A DNA stretch of 64,000 bases from Betaproteobacteria bacterium (GTDB lineage Bacteria; Pseudomonadota; Gammaproteobacteria; Burkholderiales; UBA6910): positions 40,465-104,464 of the forward strand of contig JACPEG010000024.1 of NCBI GenBank assembly GCA_016183615.1, in the 5' to 3' direction. Both the position numbers and the translations under genes were made by a program. The notes under the pieces are model-generated. The model was not told the origin of the DNA. It saw only the letters and a list, made by a program, of their open reading frames with translations, and did no database searches. Numbering within the stretch: position 1 is the stretch's first letter; every line of letters begins with the position of its first letter. This document shows, piece by piece, positions 60,085 to 64,000 of this stretch.

Positions 60085-61902
60085 CTATCGTCCCGATTGC
60101 AAGCCCCGCATCGTCTCCACGGCGAAGCACAGGTCCTGCCAGGCCTTGGCCTTGTCGGGCAGATTGCGCAGCAGGTAGGCCGGGTGATAAGTCACCAGCA
60201 GCGGGATACCCTGGTAGCGATGGATTTTTCCCCTCAGGCTGGCGATGCTGGCGTCGGTCCCGAGCAGGTTCTGGACCGCCACCTTGCCGAGCGCCACGAT
60301 GAGCTTCGGTTTGATCAGCTCGATCTGGCGTGTGAGATAGGGCTCGCAGGCCGCCGCTTCGCCGCGCTCGGGATTGCGGTTTCCCGGAGGGCGGCAATTG
60401 TGCACGACCCCGCCAGATGTAACAAAATTATGGGTTTCCTCGACGTCAATGCAGTAAAAGGTCCGATCGCTACCACGATGAACGAGTTCCACCGCTTCGA
60501 CTTCGTCGTACATGACCCGCACCGGTCCGCTTTCCAGGCGCGAAGGGTCGAAATCCACCCTCTGGGCGACTTCGGGATGAAGCTTGTAGCGCATCCCCGG
60601 CGGCACAAAGGGGGCGATTTTCTCCGATAGTCTGCGCGCTTCGTTCACGTCGAAATGGATGCGCCCGCGAAGGGCCTTTCCATGGATCCCCAGATTTACG
60701 AGCCCCCGAAGCAGGCGCTGAACGTCATCATCGGAGAATCCACATGTCGCGATCTCCGCCCGTGGCTGCCGGCCTTCCCTTATTCGCATGTAGCCGTCAT
60801 CCATAAACCAGAACGCCAGCATGCGGTCATTCAGCTTCGTTTCAAGCCACTCCGGAACCCGTTTTTTTTCGCCGTAGAATTGCGGCCGCAGGACCGCGAG
60901 CGACCGGTGTGCCAGCGTGCGAAGCCTAATTACGGGATATCTGCGATCGCCCCCCGCCCGCGCGGCAACGGAAAGCGTCTCGACACGGCAGGACAGCTCC
61001 GCGAGCAAGTCGGCCTTCAATCGGAGGTACTCCGATTGTTGCGCGGAGTGAGCAATCGTTAAATGGGTGCTGGCGGAGTTGATATGACCGTCACCCAGCA
61101 GCGTTCCACAAACCACGTCAAATGCGGCCTCGCTCAGTCCCTGTCCCGTCGCGATTGAGTCTCCGGGGCGGAGGTCCTGCACGGGAATCCACCCACGTTG
61201 CGTAAGCACCGGGTGGTCGCCTGTAAGTTGAACCCCGGACTTCGAAGCCCCGGCAGATTTTGCCGAAGCGTAAGCCAAGCGATAAACGCGGCGGTCGGCG
61301 ATCGGAGATGAATGCCAGCCGATAACGCGACGACGGACGATGGCACCTGCCGCGTCAACTGACATGACGTCACCGGAGTATCTTGAAGCAACCAGCCGCC
61401 CGATTCGCTCCCATTCGCCATTGCCGAGTTGCACGAGCGCGTTGTATCTCAGGCATTTCACCACATTGGCAATGTACACGTTGGCGCCGCGCCTGAGCCC
61501 GATGGCGGCGAGCATGTTGTCGAGGAGCTTTCCGGCCTGGCCCACGAAGGGCTCGCCCTTCGCGTCTTCCTCGGCGCCGGGCCCCTCGCCGATGAACAGC
61601 CATTCGGCCTTCTCGTCACCCACGCCGAACACCGTGTTGGTGCGCCCCTTGCTGAGGCCGCAGGCGGTGCAGGAAGCCACCGCCGCCTTGAGCTGCGGCC
61701 ACTCCATGCGCCGGATGACATCCCGGCGATTCCCGGCAGGCGCCGCAGCGGCGTGGTCATCCCGGGCGGCCCGTTGGCCCGAGGCTTCGTCCGTGGCGGC
61801 CGCGGAAATCGCCGCCTCCTGAACCGGCGCCTTCGGATTGCGCAGCCGCCACAGCGGGGTGAGCCCCAGCTCCTCGAGAATCCGGTCGCGCCGGCCGCTC
61901 AC
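60085..61902 (-). CDS. Family 4 uracil-DNA glycosylase interrupted by an intein
   Basis: A 605-residue precursor. The host is a type 4 uracil-DNA glycosylase: N-extein (residues 1-149) with Cys78 and Cys81 (CTACGLSKGR), motif GEGPGAEEDAKGEPFVG; C-extein (503-605) with CRPPGNRNPERGEAAAC (Cys503, Cys519), LIVALGKVAVQNLLG and HPAYLLRN. The four Cys would hold the [4Fe-4S] cluster. The intein is residues 150-502. The GTG start at 61902 overlaps the rimI stop (GTGA); a longer reading to 62118 overlaps rimI fully and is rejected. After splicing the enzyme would be about 252 residues, normal for the family. Confidence 0.93.
   Translation of the reverse strand: MSGRRDRILEELGLTPLWRLRNPKAPVQEAAISAAATDEASGQRAARDDHAAAAPAGNRRDVIRRMEWPQLKAAVASCTACGLSKGRTNTVFGVGDEKAEWLFIGEGPGAEEDAKGEPFVGQAGKLLDNMLAAIGLRRGANVYIANVVKCLRYNALVQLGNGEWERIGRLVASRYSGDVMSVDAAGAIVRRRVIGWHSSPIADRRVYRLAYASAKSAGASKSGVQLTGDHPVLTQRGWIPVQDLRPGDSIATGQGLSEAAFDVVCGTLLGDGHINSASTHLTIAHSAQQSEYLRLKADLLAELSCRVETLSVAARAGGDRRYPVIRLRTLAHRSLAVLRPQFYGEKKRVPEWLETKLNDRMLAFWFMDDGYMRIREGRQPRAEIATCGFSDDDVQRLLRGLVNLGIHGKALRGRIHFDVNEARRLSEKIAPFVPPGMRYKLHPEVAQRVDFDPSRLESGPVRVMYDEVEAVELVHRGSDRTFYCIDVEETHNFVTSGGVVHNCRPPGNRNPERGEAAACEPYLTRQIELIKPKLIVALGKVAVQNLLGTDASIASLRGKIHRYQGIPLLVTYHPAYLLRNLPDKAKAWQDLCFAVETMRGLQSGR
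60397..61455 (-). mobile_element. Intein with LAGLIDADG homing endonuclease in the uracil-DNA glycosylase gene
   Basis: A 353-residue in-frame insertion. Splicing block A begins with Cys (CLRYNALVQLGNG), block B has LTGDHPVL (TxxH), block F is FYCIDVEETHNFVTSGG, and the last residues are VVHN followed by Cys of the host (His-Asn/Cys+1). Two LAGLIDADG motifs, CGTLLGDGHI and LAFWFMDDGYM, with KKRVPEWL between them, indicate a full homing endonuclease with both Asp present. All expected catalytic residues for splicing are intact, so it should be active. The stretch looks visibly lower in G+C than its surroundings. Confidence 0.93.
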
Positions 61903-62360
61903 AGCGTCAATCCCATAACGACGGCGTGCTCGCGGCCGTTCTCCGCCGGGTAGTAGTTGCGCCGCAACGCGATCTCGTGAAAGCCCTCCGATTCGTAGAG
62001 CGTGCGGGCGGCGGTATTGGTGGGACGCACTTCCAGGTACATCATGCCGGCGCGGCAGTCGCGGGCGATGCGCACAAAATGGTGCAGGAGAAAACGGCCC
62101 AGGCCCTGGCGCTGCCATTCGGCCGCGACGCTCAGGTTAAGCAGATGAGCCTCGTCGGCGCCGATCATCATCACCCCGTAGGCAACCAGCTCACCCGCCA
62201 CTTCGCACACCCGGCAGTGATAGCCCGCCTTTATGGAATCGCCGAAATTGCCCCGCGTCCAGGGAAACGGATACACCACCTCCTCCACGGCCACCACGGC
62301 GTCGAGATCGGTCGCCCGCATCGGCCGCACCACGGGAGCGGTGTCGAGCTGCGCGCTCAT
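61899..62360 (-). CDS. rimI: Ribosomal protein S18-alanine N-acetyltransferase RimI
   Basis: A 153-residue GNAT enzyme. The acetyl-CoA motif is SVAAEWQRQGLGRFLLHHFV, with LEVRPTNTAARTLYESEGFH typical of RimI and the ending RRNYYPAENGREHAVVMGL. It acetylates the N terminus of ribosomal protein S18. It overlaps tsaB by 4 bases and the glycosylase gene by 4 bases, a conserved tsaB-rimI-udg order. Confidence 0.94.
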   Translation of the reverse strand: MSAQLDTAPVVRPMRATDLDAVVAVEEVVYPFPWTRGNFGDSIKAGYHCRVCEVAGELVAYGVMMIGADEAHLLNLSVAAEWQRQGLGRFLLHHFVRIARDCRAGMMYLEVRPTNTAARTLYESEGFHEIALRRNYYPAENGREHAVVMGLTL

Positions 62361-63028
62361 CGCTCTGCCTCCTTGAGCGCCACCTTGTTTCGCACGTACA
62401 AGGGAGCCGCGTGATCCGGTTCAATGCCCTCTCCTCGCGCAAACCGCCGCGTCGCGAGCCGCACCATCTCCCGGGCGTGGGGAATCATGCCGCGATCCAC
62501 CCGCGCCAGCCGCCCATCGTAGCGCGCCCGCAGCGCATCGCCATGGAGATCGAAGCCGCTGCCGCAGCCGGTCCAGCCGTCACCGGGCACCTGGGGCGCA
62601 TCCCGGGGCAGGCACAGACTCGGTTCGCGGACCGCGACCCACCCGCCGTCCCGCTTTTCGTAGGCCCCGTGGTAAATCTCCCCCATGCGGGCGTCGAGGC
62701 AGGCAATCACCCTTTCGCTGTGGGTCGCCTCGGCCAGCGCTTCCAGGGTACAGATCCCGATCACCTTGAGGCCGGCGCCGAAGGCGAGGCCTTGGGCGAC
62801 CCCGCAGGCGATGCGCAGGCCGGTGAAGGAACCGGGACCGGCGCCGAAAGCAATGCCGTCGAGCTGCTTCAGGGTCACGCCCGCCTCCGCCAGGAGGCCC
62901 TGGACCATGGGAAGCAGCATTTCCGAGTGGCGCCGGCCGGCCACCGCGTCGCGGGCGCTCACCGTGCCGTCCATGAACAGCGCGAGCGAGCAGTGCTCGG
63001 TGGAGGTGTCGAAGGCGAGGATCTTCAA
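62357..63028 (-). CDS. tsaB: tRNA threonylcarbamoyladenosine biosynthesis protein TsaB
   Basis: A 223-residue ASKHA-fold protein. Begins MKILAFDTSTEHCSLALFMD and has RRHSEMLLPMVQGLLAEAGV plus GIAFGAGPGSFTGLRIACGV, the TsaB hallmark. It works with TsaD and TsaE to make t6A on tRNAs. It is the first gene of the tsaB-rimI-udg unit. Confidence 0.95.
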   Translation of the reverse strand: MKILAFDTSTEHCSLALFMDGTVSARDAVAGRRHSEMLLPMVQGLLAEAGVTLKQLDGIAFGAGPGSFTGLRIACGVAQGLAFGAGLKVIGICTLEALAEATHSERVIACLDARMGEIYHGAYEKRDGGWVAVREPSLCLPRDAPQVPGDGWTGCGSGFDLHGDALRARYDGRLARVDRGMIPHAREMVRLATRRFARGEGIEPDHAAPLYVRNKVALKEAER

Positions 63029-63119
63029 GGGCGAAGCACGGTCAGGGAAACGGAAGAATTATAAAGCATGCCGGGGATGGCCGAATGAATCCTGCCCCCC
63101 CCGCACAACCGGCCCCCGG

Positions 63120-63638
63120 CTACCGAAGCTCGGCCAGCGCTTCCCGGTGGAGGCGCGTCGCCTCGTCGCCGAAGCAGACGCACACGACTTTTTCGAAACC
63201 GGGCTCCCGGTCGAGGAAGCTCTTGATCTCCCGCAGCGCGATCCGCGCCGCCCGCTCCATGGGAAAGCCGTAGGCCCCGGTGGAAACGGAAGGAAACGCG
63301 ATGGATTTCAAGCCGTGCTGCTTGGCGAGCGCCAGCGAATTGCGATAGCAGTTCGCGAGCAATTCGTCCTCCTTGTGGCCGCCCCCATGCCACACTGGCC
63401 CGACGGTGTGAATCACGTACTTCGCCGCGAGCTTGTAGCCCCTGGTGATCTTCGCCTGGCCGGTGGGGCAGCCGCCGAGCGTGCGGCATTCCTCCAGCAA
63501 TTCGGGTCCGGCCGCACGATGAATCGCGCCATCGACCCCGCCCCCGCCGAGCAGCGTGGTATTGGCGGCGTTGACGATGGCATCCACCTGCTGCTTGGTG
63601 ATATCGCCCTGGATGATTTCGATGCGGCGCATGGTCAT
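63120..63638 (-). CDS. Macrodomain protein (O-acetyl-ADP-ribose deacetylase type)
   Basis: A 172-residue macrodomain. It begins [20 protein letters not shown] with [20 protein letters not shown] (the ligand-binding Asn and Gly loop), then [20 protein letters not shown] and [18 protein letters not shown], all typical of the YmdB/MacroD type, which removes ADP-ribose from proteins or hydrolyses O-acetyl-ADP-ribose. It lies 92 bases upstream of the tsaB stop on the other side, directly before the CRISPR array; no cas gene is present. Confidence 0.93.
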   Translation of the reverse strand: MTMRRIEIIQGDITKQQVDAIVNAANTTLLGGGGVDGAIHRAAGPELLEECRTLGGCPTGQAKITRGYKLAAKYVIHTVGPVWHGGGHKEDELLANCYRNSLALAKQHGLKSIAFPSVSTGAYGFPMERAARIALREIKSFLDREPGFEKVVCVCFGDEATRLHREALAELR

Positions 63639-63660
63639 TTTCCCCTGTAGGCATTATAGG

Positions 63661-64000
63661 ACCTCGGCCGGCCTGAGGCATATGTGCCTCGGAAAACCAC
63701 CTGTGCCGCGATGGCAATGCCGGTGGTCGAGGAGCTTCAATGAGGCCGAGGCACGCGTGCCTCGGAAAATCCTCGAACCAAGCGAGTTGCTGCGCCATGT
63801 CGTCGGGCTTCAATGAGGCCGAGGCACGCGTGCCTCGGAAAATTTCAGAACCCCGCTCACCTACAAGACCATTGAACATGCTTCAATGAGGCCGAGGCAC
63901 GCGTGCCTCGGAAAATCATTGGATTGCGAGAGCGACGCATGTTTTACGGCCTAGCTTCAATGAGGCCGAGGCACGCGTGCCTCGGAAAATAGGCATTCAA
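63661..64000 (-). CRISPR. CRISPR array, leader-distal end, cut by the window edge
   Basis: Four identical 37-base repeats at 63734-63770, 63807-63843, 63880-63916 and 63954-63990, with unique spacers of 36, 36 and 37 bases (63771-63806, 63844-63879, 63917-63953) and a fourth spacer starting at 63991. A diverged copy at 63661-63697, in exact register with a 36-base spacer, keeps the last half of the repeat. Each repeat contains the 20-base palindrome CCGAGGCACGCGTGCCTCGG. On the minus strand the repeat ends in CATTGAAGC, similar to the ATTGAA(A/G)C tag of many type I and III repeats; that and the degenerate copy at left place the leader to the right of the window. No cas genes are visible. Confidence 0.93.

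Noticed and set aside
60397..61455. Group I intron or free-standing homing endonuclease
   Set aside because: The insert is continuous in frame with both host halves and has protein-splicing motifs at both ends, so it is an intein.
61903..62118. Longer N terminus for the uracil-DNA glycosylase
   Set aside because: The frame stays open, but this part overlaps rimI in another frame and lacks family similarity; the GTG at 61902 overlapping the rimI stop gives the expected N terminus.
63734..63990. Tandem REP array instead of CRISPR
   Set aside because: The repeats are identical while the intervening 36-37-base segments are all different, of almost constant length, and a degenerate end copy is present; this is the CRISPR pattern.
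1..64000. Prophage, integrase, insertion sequence, tRNA or rRNA genes
   Set aside because: None recognised: no transposase or integrase-like protein, no phage structural gene and no tRNA-like cloverleaf or rRNA sequence was noticed by eye; a dedicated tRNA scan was not possible.

Overview
The window looks like a chromosomal segment of a high-G+C betaproteobacterium (Rhodocyclales/Nitrosomonadales-like). This is an inference from gene content and order: typA, a radA-alr pair close to lplT, tsaB-rimI-uracil-DNA-glycosylase, a FadL/FadE fatty-acid set, Liv-type ABC transporters and a CbbQ/CbbO-type pair. No rRNA or tRNA gene was seen, no prophage or insertion sequence was recognised, and no stretch of 300 bases lacks a gene.

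Layout. 1-3.4 kb: the end of an SDR gene, a hot-dog thioesterase, ETF:quinone oxidoreductase and a CBS-domain protein. 3.4-9.4 kb: a tightly packed minus-strand run (sterol desaturase-like protein, TVP38-rhodanese fusion, DsrE-like protein, methyltransferase, shortened MFS protein, small ferredoxin-fold-like protein, sulfide:quinone-reductase-like flavoprotein), divergent from an ArsR-rhodanese fusion regulator with a perfect inverted-repeat operator; it reads as an uncharacterised sulfane-sulfur response module. 9.5-13.5 kb: typA, an acetyltransferase and a binding-protein/permease fusion. 13.6-42.8 kb: a long, mostly minus-strand catabolic region with thiolase, hydroxyacyl-CoA dehydrogenase/hydratase, FadL porin, YciA thioesterase, acyl-CoA ligases, FadE, two further acyl-CoA dehydrogenases, EtfBA, MaoC hydratase and LivGFKHM, plus two TetR regulators with visible operators. 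Acids enter through FadL or the Liv transporter, are activated by the ligases and oxidised by the dehydrogenases; electrons would pass through EtfBA to the ETF:quinone oxidoreductase at 0.9 kb.

43.0-45.9 kb: a plus-strand signalling trio (cyclase-PEGA protein, TPR-like lipoprotein, Ser/Thr kinase). 46.0-52.5 kb: radA, alr, small proteins, a glutamine-amidotransferase-like protein that has lost its catalytic Cys and His, a LysR regulator and lplT. 52.5-58.0 kb: a minus-strand operon of an unknown protein, CbbQ, CbbO and a histone-deacetylase-like enzyme with no RuBisCO genes nearby. 58.0-60.0 kb: two TPM-domain proteins and LemA. 60.1-63.6 kb: tsaB-rimI-udg, where the family 4 uracil-DNA glycosylase gene is interrupted in frame by a 353-residue intein with a LAGLIDADG endonuclease, placed exactly before an iron-sulfur cysteine; then a macrodomain protein. 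63.66-64.0 kb: the leader-distal end of a CRISPR array that runs off the right edge.

The most notable items are the intein, the sulfur-response module, the CbbQO-deacetylase operon and the CRISPR array. All functional calls come from reading motifs and gene context; no database search was run.
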